Shown here piece after piece: positions 20,117 through 28,485 of a stretch of 49,922 nt of DNA (positions are counted from its first letter, which is position 1; each line of letters starts with the position of its first letter). The notes under the pieces were generated by a model. It searched no databases. It saw only the letters and a list, made by a program, of their open reading frames with translations, and was not told the origin of the DNA. The translations under genes were made by a program, and so were the position numbers. The DNA comes from a virus, in IMG/VR virus record IMGVR_UViG_3300042987_001073, positions 1-49,922 of that record; one strand, written 5' to 3'.

Positions 20117-20149
20117 CCAGGGGTTACATTGTTGAGATGTAACCCTTGG
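20117..20149. repeat. 13-bp inverted repeat (hairpin) beside the capsid terminator
   Basis: The arms 20117-20129 and 20137-20149 pair over 13 positions (core GGGTTACAT / ATGTAACCC, one G-T pair) around a 7-nt loop. It lies 7 bp after the stop of the 20156-20398 gene and upstream of the T-tailed terminator. It may protect mRNA 3' ends from exonucleases or be part of a double terminator. Confidence 0.65.
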
Positions 20150-20155
20150 CGATCA

Positions 20156-20398
20156 TCAGCACTTGCCCGCCGACGTAATCGGGTGCTTCGACGAGCTGGC
20201 GGACAGCGGGCTCTTGTCAGCGCCAACTCGACCGCCTCGCGCTCGATCGAGGCGTTTTGGTGCAGCACCACCAATAATGCCGACGGTCTTGGCCTTGGCC
20301 TCCTTCTCAACGTCGGCGTTGCCGCCAGCGTTTGCCGGAGTGGGCTCTTTGGCCATGACGCCGTTGTGCATCTTTGCCTTCTTACCGCGATGTTTCAT
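20156..20398 (-). CDS. Small basic virion-associated protein with RARGGRVGADKSP motif
   Basis: 80 aa from ATG 20398, preceded by an AAGGAAT Shine-Dalgarno. It is highly basic (MKHRGKKAKMHNG start). Near residue 53 it carries RARGGRVGADKSPLS, a recurrent motif of short proteins encoded near phage capsid genes and similar to the R-A-x-G-G motifs in the larger virion proteins here. The function is unknown. Confidence 0.6.
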   Translation of the reverse strand: MKHRGKKAKMHNGVMAKEPTPANAGGNADVEKEAKAKTVGIIGGAAPKRLDRARGGRVGADKSPLSASSSKHPITSAGKC

Positions 20399-20450
20399 GA
20401 TGTCATTCCTTCAATAAAGGATCACGCGTCATTTGCCGCAGAGACGAGAA

Positions 20451-21146
20451 CTAACGCTCTTGCGACACAAAAACGTAGTCGAGCGACAGGATTTTAGCCA
20501 CGGCCTCGCCATTCTGGATGCCGAAGCTGATGGTCAATTCCTCGTCGTCCGGCAGGTTCGTTGTTACCGACGATGCCACGCGGACGTCATTGACGTAGAT
20601 GTCGATGGAATTGCCGCCATTGTAATAATAGCCGACGCTGACGTACGTATCACTGACGATGGTGGTCACTGCCGTGGTCGTCGACGTCGAGTTCTTTGTG
20701 ACCAGCATATTCAGCGTGGCCGAACCGTCGTCTTTTTGGAAGTACACGCCATCCGTTACCGCAAGCGGCGTTGTGTCGGTGATTTGCAGACCGATCACAA
20801 AGTCCGATTGGGTTGCGTCGCTGATCTTGAAGCGCGTCTTGAACCACAACTCCTTTCCGCTTGTGAACTTCCATGTTTCGACAGTGGCGCCTGACGTATT
20901 GCCAGACCACTGAAGAAAATTGGCGTCGTTGTCTGCGGCAGCGTTTGTCACGACAAGAATACCGTTGGCAAGGTTGCCTACGGCTCTGGTTCCAACTCCA
21001 GTCTCGGTGATGGTCCAATCAGCAGCAACATACTGATCGAAATCATCGAACCAAGTGTGGTTCTGTGTGGGGTCTGGCAACGTATACGTGCCGAGCGTCC
21101 AACTCTCCTCGGCTTGCGTCACGCCGCCCACAAAATTGCTAGGCAT
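20451..21146 (-). CDS. Concanavalin A-like (lectin/LamG-fold) capsid-module protein
   Basis: 231 aa. Beginning at residue 30 (WFDDFDQY) the sequence has the alternating strands of a ConA-like jelly roll: GNTSGATVETWKFTSGKELW, FKTRFKIS, FVIGLQI, DGVYFQKDDGS, VSVGYYYNGGNSIDIYVND. Such proteins sit next to capsid genes in many phages and may decorate the capsid surface and bind carbohydrate. No catalytic residues were recognised. Spacing to the capsid gene is 66 bp with a hairpin. Confidence 0.65.
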   Translation of the reverse strand: MPSNFVGGVTQAEESWTLGTYTLPDPTQNHTWFDDFDQYVAADWTITETGVGTRAVGNLANGILVVTNAAADNDANFLQWSGNTSGATVETWKFTSGKELWFKTRFKISDATQSDFVIGLQITDTTPLAVTDGVYFQKDDGSATLNMLVTKNSTSTTTAVTTIVSDTYVSVGYYYNGGNSIDIYVNDVRVASSVTTNLPDDEELTISFGIQNGEAVAKILSLDYVFVSQER

Positions 21147-21174
21147 GGGCTTTTGATCTCCTGTGCGAGAACCT

Positions 21175-21200
21175 GCCGGGCACCACGGTCGATGCCCGGC
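21175..21200. repeat. Hairpin between capsid and ConA-like genes
   Basis: GCCGGGC and GCCCGGC pair perfectly over 7 bp around a 12-nt loop, 12 bp after the capsid stop. No T-run follows on the minus strand, so it is more likely an mRNA-stability or attenuation hairpin than a full terminator. Confidence 0.5.
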
Positions 21201-21212
21201 CGATGCGTGACG

Positions 21213-22124
21213 TTACGAGCTTGGGAACGAGCCCCAAACCGCGCGCGGATCGTTGTAGAAGAAGCCGAACCGCTCGTAACCCTTGACGAGAAGGTTGTCG
21301 GTGATGTTGTCCACCCACATGTCTGTCTCGTAGGGAACGCGCTCCAGGTGAATGAAGCCCTCGATGGACGTATCGAGGAACCACGCACGGGAGTTCGTGA
21401 GGTAGTCCCACGCGATGTACTGCGAGAGACCGCCGGAGAGCGTCAACACGGCGTTGACGTCGTTGTTCGCAGTGCCGGGTCGCAATTCAGACTTGAGCAG
21501 GCGGATGGCCACCTTCTCAAGCTCAAGCGGCACGACCAGACGCTCGGCACGAGCGTAAATCTTCAGCCCGGCCTCATCCACGAAGTCGCGACGCACAGCC
21601 GTCATACCATCAAGCAGCGATCCCTCATTGAGATCGAGATCGGTGGTCGGACGATTAGCCCACGTGCCGCCGTCGTAGGGGTGGTCGGTGGCGCAAAGCG
21701 CCTTGCCGTCGCCGCCGAGACTGGTGCTGTACGTGGTGGCCGTGTTGAAGATTGAAGCAGCCTGACGTTCCTTGTACTGGTTGAAGGCTTTAGCGAGACC
21801 AAGAGCCGTCGGCTTGAACTCCGTCTTGTAGAGGTTGTCGTCGATGGCCTTGCGAGTGATCGCGTAGCCAAGGCCGACTTCCTGCGGCTCCATGTTGTAC
21901 TGCCAGCGCTCGCCGGCGTTGTTGTCGAATGCAGTTGCCGCGCCTTCGTTCTTCAACTCAGGCAGGGACATAAAGCGGGTCTGAACGCTCCGCTCGATCT
22001 GCATATTCGACTTACGCTTGGCGAAAATCTTCCCGTAGAAATTGGGAAGGTCCTTGTACTCGCCAGTGACTTCCATGAGTCCCGGCAGCAGCAGGTCACG
22101 AATCTGACCAAGTGCAATAGCCAT
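21213..22124 (-). CDS. Major capsid protein
   Basis: 303 aa from ATG 22124 with AAGGAGAAA 5 nt upstream, one of the strongest ribosome sites in the window. The N-terminal part is helical (LPGLMEVTGEYKDLPNFYGK), followed by YAITRKAIDDNLYKTEF, ALCATDHPYDGGTWANRP and C-terminal DMWVDNITDNLLVKGYERFG. This layout is that of HK97-fold coat proteins of the Mu gpT-like group; the ATDHP and WVDN segments are typical. It is placed after scaffold and decoration genes, as expected. Confidence 0.8.
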   Translation of the reverse strand: MAIALGQIRDLLLPGLMEVTGEYKDLPNFYGKIFAKRKSNMQIERSVQTRFMSLPELKNEGAATAFDNNAGERWQYNMEPQEVGLGYAITRKAIDDNLYKTEFKPTALGLAKAFNQYKERQAASIFNTATTYSTSLGGDGKALCATDHPYDGGTWANRPTTDLDLNEGSLLDGMTAVRRDFVDEAGLKIYARAERLVVPLELEKVAIRLLKSELRPGTANNDVNAVLTLSGGLSQYIAWDYLTNSRAWFLDTSIEGFIHLERVPYETDMWVDNITDNLLVKGYERFGFFYNDPRAVWGSFPSS

Positions 22125-22151
22125 GTGTCATTTCTCCTTTGGTCAGATGGC

Positions 22152-22751
22152 TTAGATGCCGGTGGAGCCAGTGTTGTTGGCAGCAACGACGACCCAGTTG
22201 TAGGACGACGCTTCGGTTCCGGGCGAACCCGAGACCGCAATGTCGGACCACAGCCGCATGATGCGGAAGGGAAGGGTTGCCGTAGTCGCAAGCGTCGCAT
22301 AGTCGACGGTCGCGCCCGAGAACGCACCGCCAAGACTGGAGCCAGTTCCGATTGCAACGTCGATGTTCTGGCCGACATCGGCAAGAGTGAACGCAGTGCC
22401 AGAGCCCTGCACTACAAACTGCGGCGCACCTGCGGCGAACAGGCACGGAATGACATACGCCTCCACATCACCGGAGGCGTTGGCACCGGGCCAGTAAGGC
22501 GAGTTGACGGTGCGTCCGACGCTGGTGTTGTAGTATTTGCAGCCGACGAAGATACCCGCCAGCTGAGATACCGCCGTGCCGGCCGTCCACTGAGCGATGT
22601 AACCCGTGTTCAGCAGCTTGACGGGGTCCTGGTAGTAGATCGCCGTGGTGTTGTTTGATGCGACCTTGAACACTCGGTGCTCAAAGTTGGGAGAAGCGCC
22701 GCCGGAATTGCCAAGCATCTTGAACCCGAACGGCGCGTTGGTGTTAGCCAT
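22152..22751 (-). CDS. Capsid decoration / stabilization protein (putative)
   Basis: 199 aa. Start set at ATG 22751 (MANTNAPFGFKM) with AAGGAA upstream; a longer frame begins before the gene-poor leader and is unlikely. The sequence is small-residue- and beta-rich, with FEHRVFKVASNNTTAIYYQD and FAAGAPQFVVQG. Proteins starting MAN.NAPFGF directly precede coat genes in many podoviruses and are thought to be minor capsid or decoration proteins. No enzymatic motif is present. Confidence 0.65.
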   Translation of the reverse strand: MANTNAPFGFKMLGNSGGASPNFEHRVFKVASNNTTAIYYQDPVKLLNTGYIAQWTAGTAVSQLAGIFVGCKYYNTSVGRTVNSPYWPGANASGDVEAYVIPCLFAAGAPQFVVQGSGTAFTLADVGQNIDVAIGTGSSLGGAFSGATVDYATLATTATLPFRIMRLWSDIAVSGSPGTEASSYNWVVVAANNTGSTGI

Positions 22752-22861
22752 TGCGTGATGTTCCTTTTGGGGATTGGCATCAGCCCGAACGCGCGCCGGA
22801 CGGTGTAGCCTGTATCCCAGCAAGCGTTGCCGGGACTGGGGTTGAGAACGCTGAAACGACA

Positions 22862-22891
22862 ATCGGGGATGGTCGCGTGACCACCCCCGAT
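22862..22891. terminator. Hairpin, possible attenuator before the capsid genes
   Basis: ATCGGGG-TGGTC and GACCA-CCCCGAT pair around a GCGT loop: 12 bp with one A/C mismatch. On the minus strand the tail is TGTCGTTTC, only moderately T-rich. It lies in the 169-bp gap between the 22921 gene and the decoration gene and may separate scaffold-side from capsid-side transcription. No convincing promoter was found after it. Confidence 0.5.
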
Positions 22892-22920
22892 CGGGTACGC
22901 TCGATACCTGTCGCGCTTAA

Positions 22921-23499
22921 TCAACTGTCGATGTCGACCTTGCGCGAGTAGACTGGACGCAGGGACGGGTCGGTTGCTTCCGGCCGTCCCGTGCGCACAT
23001 AGTTCGCCGCGCGAGCAGCCGGCGAATCCTGATCGAAATAACCGGGACGGGCGGCCTCGTTGCGAGGCTTGCGGCTCTTGTCCAACTCCATGCGAGCCTT
23101 TTGCTGTTCCTCGTAGCGCGCTTGAGCCACGAACGTCTCAGGGCACTCCATGAGGATCAGCCCCTCGAGTCGCACCGGGTAATCCGGATGGCGATCGGCC
23201 GGGACTTCGCGCCAGCCATTGCGCTTGAGCTTGCTGATGTTGGCCGGATCAAGCTCGCCTAACATCATCTCGCGACACCACTGGTAGACCATCCCCTCGG
23301 GCACCAGATCGCGAGGGATATGATACTGACTGTCGGTTGTCGCGACAGCATCGCGAACAAGAACTTCGCCAGTGACGGGGTGGGTGAAGGTCAGCGCGCC
23401 TGGACGTACGGTCTCGCGGTCGGGTGCACGCTCGGGTGCAACCGGCTCGCGGGCTTTGGCTCGGGCGGCTGGCTTGGCTGCTACTGCTGCATCTGCCAT
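22921..23499 (-). CDS. Capsid-module protein with GMxYxW..GLILMxCP domain
   Basis: 192 aa. ATG 23499 is preferred because GAGG lies 9 nt upstream; ATG 23505 is too close to it. The N-terminus is Ala/Arg/Pro-rich. Residues 65-150 form a domain with PEGMVYQWCREMMLGELD, a GW..VP..RHPDYPV segment, then LILMECPETFVAQARYEEQ. A second copy of this domain, fused to a Tat-type signal, is encoded at 33892-34449. It lies just upstream of the coat gene. The function is unknown. Confidence 0.65.
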   Translation of the reverse strand: MADAAVAAKPAARAKAREPVAPERAPDRETVRPGALTFTHPVTGEVLVRDAVATTDSQYHIPRDLVPEGMVYQWCREMMLGELDPANISKLKRNGWREVPADRHPDYPVRLEGLILMECPETFVAQARYEEQQKARMELDKSRKPRNEAARPGYFDQDSPAARAANYVRTGRPEATDPSLRPVYSRKVDIDS

Positions 23500-23510
23500 G
23501 ATCATGATCC

Positions 23511-24542
23511 TCAGTTGGAGACGCCAAGGCGCCCTTGTTGCTGCGCAAGGACGAGGTTCCGCGCATAGGCTGTGTGCGAGATACCCATTGCGTCGGCCAT
23601 CTCCGCTTGCTCGCGCGTCAGCTGCACCTTGAACCGGCCATCGCTGCCGCGCTGGACGATCGGTGCATCACGCGACACTGGCGCAGATACGCGAGGCGCC
23701 ACCGTCGGCTTAGGCTCCGCCGCTGCCGCTTTGGTGTCGACAACAACATCATCCGATGCGGCAGCAGACTTGTCGTTCTTTTCCACCCTGGCGTCGTCCT
23801 TTCCAGCAAACCCCATCTCGCGATCAAGCGCCGCGAAATACTCATCGGTGCCGACCTTGACGCCAGACCGCATCACAGTCTCGTTGGCTGCCATCGCGCG
23901 GAAATAGGCCGCACGATCGTTCATCGGCATGCACTCTGGATGGTCGCGAAACCACTGTTGAGCGCGCGCGTCGAACTGCGACAGGAACGCATCTGCCGGG
24001 TCCGCAGCCTCGGATGCAGGCGGCTCCGACTTTGCTGCCGCATCGGCCTTGGCCTTGGCAGCGTTGGCACGCTGCTCAAGCTGAGACTTGCCATCCTCAA
24101 GGTTTGTGATCTTGGCCCGGACCTCAGCAAGCTTGTCGGCCGCCTCGGATGCCTTCTCGTAATCACCAGCTTCAAGCGCAGCCTTGTGCGCCGCCTTCCA
24201 CGCTTCGATGTCGCCAGTCGCCTTCACCAGCGCATTCGACACAGCTACAAGATCGGACTCGGCTGCTCTGGCTTGAGACACAGCGACGGTGGCCCCGCGC
24301 TCATGTGCCAACTTCTCAGCATCCATCCGACGCTTGCGCTCCTCCGCGAGACGAGCATTCGTCTCGTTAAGGCGCCGCACGAGATCGTTCTGATCTGGTG
24401 AGGCGGCAACCTTCTCGACTTTGCCGGCCGTGGGCTGTGCGGATGACGCACCTTCCTTGCCCGGAACCTTGAGGCCATACGCCGTCTCTAGCGCTTTGAC
24501 CTCGTCGTCACTGAACGTGACGTCAATCATCTCGTCTGCCAT
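23511..24542 (-). CDS. Capsid scaffolding protein
   Basis: 343 aa from ATG 24542 (MADEMIDVTF), 6 bp after the co-chaperonin gene; the longer frame would overlap that gene by over 90 bp. The protein is acidic, Ala/Lys/Glu-rich and strongly coiled-coil between about residues 50 and 175 (LVRRLNETNARLAEERKRRM). A flexible Ala/Pro/Asp stretch precedes the C-terminus, which ends LTREQAEMADAMGISHTAYA. Composition and position between portal and coat genes fit P22-type scaffolds. Confidence 0.75.
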   Translation of the reverse strand: MADEMIDVTFSDDEVKALETAYGLKVPGKEGASSAQPTAGKVEKVAASPDQNDLVRRLNETNARLAEERKRRMDAEKLAHERGATVAVSQARAAESDLVAVSNALVKATGDIEAWKAAHKAALEAGDYEKASEAADKLAEVRAKITNLEDGKSQLEQRANAAKAKADAAAKSEPPASEAADPADAFLSQFDARAQQWFRDHPECMPMNDRAAYFRAMAANETVMRSGVKVGTDEYFAALDREMGFAGKDDARVEKNDKSAAASDDVVVDTKAAAAEPKPTVAPRVSAPVSRDAPIVQRGSDGRFKVQLTREQAEMADAMGISHTAYARNLVLAQQQGRLGVSN

Positions 24543-24547
24543 GTGGA

Positions 24548-24973
24548 TCACCAAATTGTCTCGGGGTCTCTGACCTTGCCACGGATCATCGCGCTGCGAA
24601 TGAGTCGGCACGAAACGCCGTTGAGCGCGATTTCCCATCCCTCCGATGGGCGGTAGACGACCCAGTCATGAATCTTGGGAGGCTCACCTTCGTAGTAGTG
24701 GTGGCCAGACTTGTCGTACTTGAATGCCGTCGGTCCCTTTTTGAGCAAGAGCCCGACCTTGCCCTGAAACCGATCCTCTTCTTTTGCCTTCGGCGTGATA
24801 ATAATGCCGCCCTTCGTTTTCTCCGGCCGCACAAAGGTCGCAAGAAGAACATCATCCTCCATTAGCTCGTAGCCCTGGATCGCAAGCTCGCCGATTTGGT
24901 CGATCAGCGCTTTCTTTGGATCATCTGCCTTGCTCAGCTTTTCGATTGATATAGAGATTGCCGCATTGCTCAT
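24548..24973 (-). CDS. GroES-like (Cpn10-fold) co-chaperonin
   Basis: 141 aa from ATG 24973. From about residue 38 it follows the Cpn10 layout: DDVLLATFVRPEKTKGGIII, an ED.FQGKVGLLLKKGP strand pair, DWVVYRPSEGWEIALNGVSC and a final RLIRSAMIRG strand equivalent to the end of GroES. The KTKGGIII segment corresponds to the mobile-loop region that contacts GroEL. Phage GroES analogues (T4 gp31) adapt the host chaperonin for coat folding, and this gene directly precedes the scaffold. Roughly 35 extra N-terminal residues are unusual. Confidence 0.72.
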   Translation of the reverse strand: MSNAAISISIEKLSKADDPKKALIDQIGELAIQGYELMEDDVLLATFVRPEKTKGGIIITPKAKEEDRFQGKVGLLLKKGPTAFKYDKSGHHYYEGEPPKIHDWVVYRPSEGWEIALNGVSCRLIRSAMIRGKVRDPETIW

Positions 24974-25048
24974 GCGTTTGCCCCATGGTTTAGGTTCACC
25001 GCGACCGGCATGGTCACGTGGCGGATGACGCAGAACTGAATGGAAACT

Positions 25049-25237
25049 CTAGTGGCTGGCTACCGACGGATAGCAGGGAAGCTCTTCTATCGAGATTGTG
25101 TTCTGATCGAACCGCCAATCTCCATCCTTCGACCGATGCACCGTCCATGCCGTGATTTGATCGCCTTCGATGCAGCGAACGACAATGACGCCGTCGTCAC
25201 CGAAATCAACATCGAGCGACCCAAAATTGAGATGCAC
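25049..25237 (-). CDS. Small hypothetical protein
   Basis: 62 aa if started at GTG 25237, which has AGGTG 9 nt upstream, just after the stop of the 25252-25464 gene. A longer frame would overlap that gene by 91 bp. The sequence is beta-rich (LDVDFGDDGVIVVRC, AWTVHRSKDGDWRF) with no recognised domain. The 74 bp between it and the co-chaperonin gene hold no further gene. Confidence 0.5.
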   Translation of the reverse strand: MHLNFGSLDVDFGDDGVIVVRCIEGDQITAWTVHRSKDGDWRFDQNTISIEELPCYPSVASH

Positions 25238-25251
25238 GCACGGCGCACACC

Positions 25252-25464
25252 TCAACTCGGGCGATTGGGATTTTCTTCGTCTTGCTCGGCGATTTCTTTG
25301 CACCACTGCCTCACGTGTTCGAGTGCTCTGATGTATCCACACCGACTTTGATAGTCGGCGTAGTCAGTGGCGCTGCCGATCGCAACTTGAGTAACGCAAA
25401 GGTCCGCTTCCTCGCGAATCTTCAGCAGCAGACGCTTCATGAACGTGCGATCGGCAGGATGCAA
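25252..25464 (-). CDS. Small hypothetical protein of the portal-scaffold region
   Basis: 70 aa. ATG 25464 has AAGGA 10 nt upstream; an alternative ATG at 25440 has none. It is predicted largely helical, with a TDYADYQSRCGYIRALEHV segment resembling short conserved proteins found near phage portals. It begins one base after the stop of the 25467 gene. The function is unknown. Confidence 0.6.
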   Translation of the reverse strand: MHPADRTFMKRLLLKIREEADLCVTQVAIGSATDYADYQSRCGYIRALEHVRQWCKEIAEQDEENPNRPS

Positions 25465-25466
25465 GA

Positions 25467-25973
25467 TCAGTCCTTCTTGGCCTGCATGGCCTCTTTCTCA
25501 AGGCGTCCCTCGCCAGAGCCCGCACCGGCCGTAAGGCGACCGCCAGACGCGCGCATCTGCGGCGGTGGCATCGGTGGTCCACCAGGACCAGCGGGACCGG
25601 CACCCGGTGGCGGCATGGCGCCAGCAGGTGGCATCGGCGGCATGGCAGGCGGCGGCATCGGTGGCGCAGCGGGCTTGTCCATCGGAATGGGCACCGGCAT
25701 CGGCGTCGGCTTGTCGTTGCCGATCATCACGTTGACCGTGGTCTTGCCCTTGCCCTTGCCATCCTTCTTGCCCTTGCCGCCATTTTTGCGATCAAGACGA
25801 CCGCGAGCCGGTGCGCCTTCGATGGCGCCGCCGAACGCGCGATGCTTGATAGGAGAACCGTATGGGTCGTGCGTTTCGGATGAATGGCGCTTGCCTGCAC
25901 CTACGCCTTCCGCTCCGTATGATTTCAGCTTGGTTTTGGCATCGCGCTCGATTTGAGCTTTAAATTCCTTCAT
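25467..25973 (-). CDS. Pro/Met-rich virion-associated protein with AGAGSGEGRLEK tail
   Basis: 168 aa from ATG 25973, overlapping the previous stop as ATGA. A basic N-terminal half has a Gly/Lys stretch (GGKGKKDGKGKGK). It is followed by a Met/Pro-rich tract (about residues 88-145) and the C-terminal motif RASGGRLTAGAGSGEGRLEK. The AGAGSGxGRLEK ending is a recurrent feature of small proteins encoded near phage portals. No enzyme domain is seen; a flexible structural or assembly role is likely. Confidence 0.6.
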   Translation of the reverse strand: MKEFKAQIERDAKTKLKSYGAEGVGAGKRHSSETHDPYGSPIKHRAFGGAIEGAPARGRLDRKNGGKGKKDGKGKGKTTVNVMIGNDKPTPMPVPIPMDKPAAPPMPPPAMPPMPPAGAMPPPGAGPAGPGGPPMPPPQMRASGGRLTAGAGSGEGRLEKEAMQAKKD

Positions 25974-26227
25974 GTGCGGGTCTCCGGTCGGAACCAAGTG
26001 CGAGCCCAAGGCCACCCTTTTCGATCCGGCTCGGCAAGAGGATCGTAGGCGTACTCGATATACGCGATCAGCTTCTGGCGTGTGCTGTCCTCGTAACGCC
26101 AACGGCGCCGTTGCCCCGCAACAACGGCATCCAGGACGGACCCACCCTCATAGACCTCGCATCCGACTGGCGGCTTGGGCACCATCACTCGACTGATGCG
26201 ACGGTTGCGCCTTATGCGAGCTGCCAT
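25970..26227 (-). CDS. Small basic hypothetical protein
   Basis: 85 aa from ATG 26227, overlapping the portal gene end by 16 bp, with GAGGG 9 nt upstream. It is rich in Arg and Trp (RRWRYEDSTRQKLIAYIEYA). It is coupled by ATGA to the next gene. No known domain was recognised. Confidence 0.55.
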   Translation of the reverse strand: MAARIRRNRRISRVMVPKPPVGCEVYEGGSVLDAVVAGQRRRWRYEDSTRQKLIAYIEYAYDPLAEPDRKGWPWARTWFRPETRT

Positions 26228-28476
26228 GGCTCTATTCCCTCGTAATACGGCACGCTGTCGACATCGAGGAAATCCTTGACCATCGGCTCAGTCTCGGGAT
26301 GGACAGACAGGTTGCCGGCCAGCTTCAGCTTCTCCACCATCAACTTGGTGTCGCGGTCCTTTTCCTTCTCGATCCGATTGGCCTCGATCTCAGCCTGACG
26401 GACCTGAGCATTGAGCGCGGCGACAGCGAGCTTCGGATCGATGGCAGGAGCCTGCGGCTCTCCCGGTGCCGACGCCACCGCATGATCCTGCTTCATCTTC
26501 TCGATCAGCAACTGCGTTTGCAGCTTCTTTTCTGTGTTAGCAGCATCGGCCGCGATCTTGGCCTGTTGCACCTGAGCATTGATGCCGGCCGTAATCAATC
26601 GTGGGTCTGGCGGCGGCGCCATCGGCGGCTGTTGCGGAGCGAACAACTCTTGCGGGTTGTCGATGCCAAGCGCTTTTAGCGTAGCCTCATCGACTTTGCG
26701 CGCGTCGTATAGTGTGGGATTGGCCATCTGCAGCTGCTTAACGCCCGCCCACTTCATGATGCGGTGCATATGGCTTGGCGTGTTCGGGTCAGCCTGCGGA
26801 ACAAGATCGTAATCGTTCAGCGCCGCAACCAAGTTCTGCTGGTTCCATTTCGGCTGACCTTTGCGATGGCGCCACAGCGCCTCCGGGTCCTCCTGAAACA
26901 GCCGCTTGAGCAGCCGCAGTTCCTCACTCTGCGAAGCGTGCAGCCCCTTATGGACCGCACCCTCAACCTTCATCTGCTGCTCGATAAGAGCCAGCGTTGT
27001 GCCGACGGGTGCGTTCTGCTTGCCCTCACCGACTTGCGTCTCTGCCATGTTGCCGACGCGCTGGCCGACCGTGCGAACGGCATCCAGAAACTGCATGAAT
27101 GCCGGGCCGGGCTCCTTGTATGGAAGCGGCATGACCATGTCGCGGATGGCCTGCTGGCCATTGGATTGCAGCGGAGCGCCGCCACCCGGTGGCACGCGGA
27201 AGTGGTTCGTCATCTGCTTTGACGAGCCGGTTTGCAGGTACAAGAAGCCGGGGAAGTTGGCCAGCATGCCGGCGTCAAGCACTTCGCGCGTGCCGGCGGT
27301 CAGTGCGACGGCGATATTGCCAAGAATGTGCAAGAGGCCAATGCCGTAGAACCCAAACGCCTTGATGTAGCTGTACTCGACGAACGTCTTGCGCGGCTGA
27401 TACTCGGTGTCGTCCTCGTCCCAATTGCGCCGAACCTCAAGCACTTGTTGCGAGGTTTTGTCGATGGTTACACGATACGGGAGCGGCAGACCCGATTTCT
27501 TGCCCTTGATCTTGTGCTCAAACCCTTGGATGTCGAGTTCGCAATAGCACTCCCACAACTCGTAGTCCTGATCCTCCGGCCGCGTCATCGACGTCGGCTG
27601 GATACCCTGGATGTTTGCGACCTTCTGATCGACGGCATCGGGAGAATTCGGCTGCGGAAACAACGACACGTCGCGGTACACGCCAAGGATTTGCATCCTA
27701 ACCATGTCGGACGGCTTGAGCCTGACAACCTGAGTTACGCGCGCTGCCGACGACAGATCGACCGCCGCATTAGACACGATCAGGTCCTTGGCATCGACGT
27801 ACTCAGACACCGGCCGGTTCTTGAGCGGCGAGTGATAGACCTTCTTGAACCCTGACCCACCAAACCCGGTCATGAACAGCATGCGCCTGGTGTCTGGATA
27901 ATAATCCGACGCGACTGTCGTCAGATACGTGTTCATGTCCCTTTCAAGCGTTTCCGCTTGCTGGTCTTGTGCTCCGATTCCAGGACCGTCGTTGCGCACC
28001 TTGACCGGTCCGCTCGCCGGCAGAAGCTCGGCGCTGGCGTTGGACATGAAGCGAATGCACGCCTCAAGCAAGATTGGATCACGGACAGTAGACATTCCCT
28101 CTAGCGGCGCGCCAGAGGCTATGTCCGACTTCGGATCGTCCAGCTTGAGGCCCAACAGATCGATGCCGCGAGCGCGTGCCTCTAACCATTGCGAGCGGGA
28201 TTGATCGTCGGTTGTGATGGCCGTCCACAGATCGGAGCCGATGCGTCCAAGCTCGGCAGGATCGATCTTGTCGGCCAGATTCTCGTCGTGCCCTTCAAGG
28301 CGCTGGTTCGGCGCATCAAAGCGTGGCGAGAAATCAATGACAACAGAGCCGTCGGGCAGCTTGATCTCAAGTGTGCCGTCCGATGTCAGCTTTGCGGCCT
28401 CGCCCAAAGGCTCATCGCTCTCTCCCTCAACGATCACGTCAAAATCTGCGTCGATGATTGAGTTGAGCGCGTCCAT
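26212..28476 (-). CDS. Portal protein (P22-like size class)
   Basis: 754 aa from ATG 28476 with AAGGA 7 nt upstream. It has a mixed alpha/beta N-terminal region (DGTLEIKLPDGSVVIDF), a central wing and stem (LIVSNAAVDLSSAARVTQVV; FLYLQTGSSKQMTNHFRVPP) and a long C-terminal coiled coil with two QAKIAADAANTEKKLQ / VRQAEIEANRIEKEKD heptad stretches, as in barrel-forming portals. Length is close to P22 gp1. It lies between terminase and scaffold genes. It forms the dodecameric DNA channel. Confidence 0.8.
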   Translation of the reverse strand: MDALNSIIDADFDVIVEGESDEPLGEAAKLTSDGTLEIKLPDGSVVIDFSPRFDAPNQRLEGHDENLADKIDPAELGRIGSDLWTAITTDDQSRSQWLEARARGIDLLGLKLDDPKSDIASGAPLEGMSTVRDPILLEACIRFMSNASAELLPASGPVKVRNDGPGIGAQDQQAETLERDMNTYLTTVASDYYPDTRRMLFMTGFGGSGFKKVYHSPLKNRPVSEYVDAKDLIVSNAAVDLSSAARVTQVVRLKPSDMVRMQILGVYRDVSLFPQPNSPDAVDQKVANIQGIQPTSMTRPEDQDYELWECYCELDIQGFEHKIKGKKSGLPLPYRVTIDKTSQQVLEVRRNWDEDDTEYQPRKTFVEYSYIKAFGFYGIGLLHILGNIAVALTAGTREVLDAGMLANFPGFLYLQTGSSKQMTNHFRVPPGGGAPLQSNGQQAIRDMVMPLPYKEPGPAFMQFLDAVRTVGQRVGNMAETQVGEGKQNAPVGTTLALIEQQMKVEGAVHKGLHASQSEELRLLKRLFQEDPEALWRHRKGQPKWNQQNLVAALNDYDLVPQADPNTPSHMHRIMKWAGVKQLQMANPTLYDARKVDEATLKALGIDNPQELFAPQQPPMAPPPDPRLITAGINAQVQQAKIAADAANTEKKLQTQLLIEKMKQDHAVASAPGEPQAPAIDPKLAVAALNAQVRQAEIEANRIEKEKDRDTKLMVEKLKLAGNLSVHPETEPMVKDFLDVDSVPYYEGIEPWQLA

Positions 28477-28485
28477 GTGCGGTCC

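Noticed and set aside
23535-24401. 288-aa plus-strand ORF within the scaffold gene
   Set aside because: Arg/Leu/Cys-rich mirror of the coiled-coil coding sequence, opposite to the operon direction.
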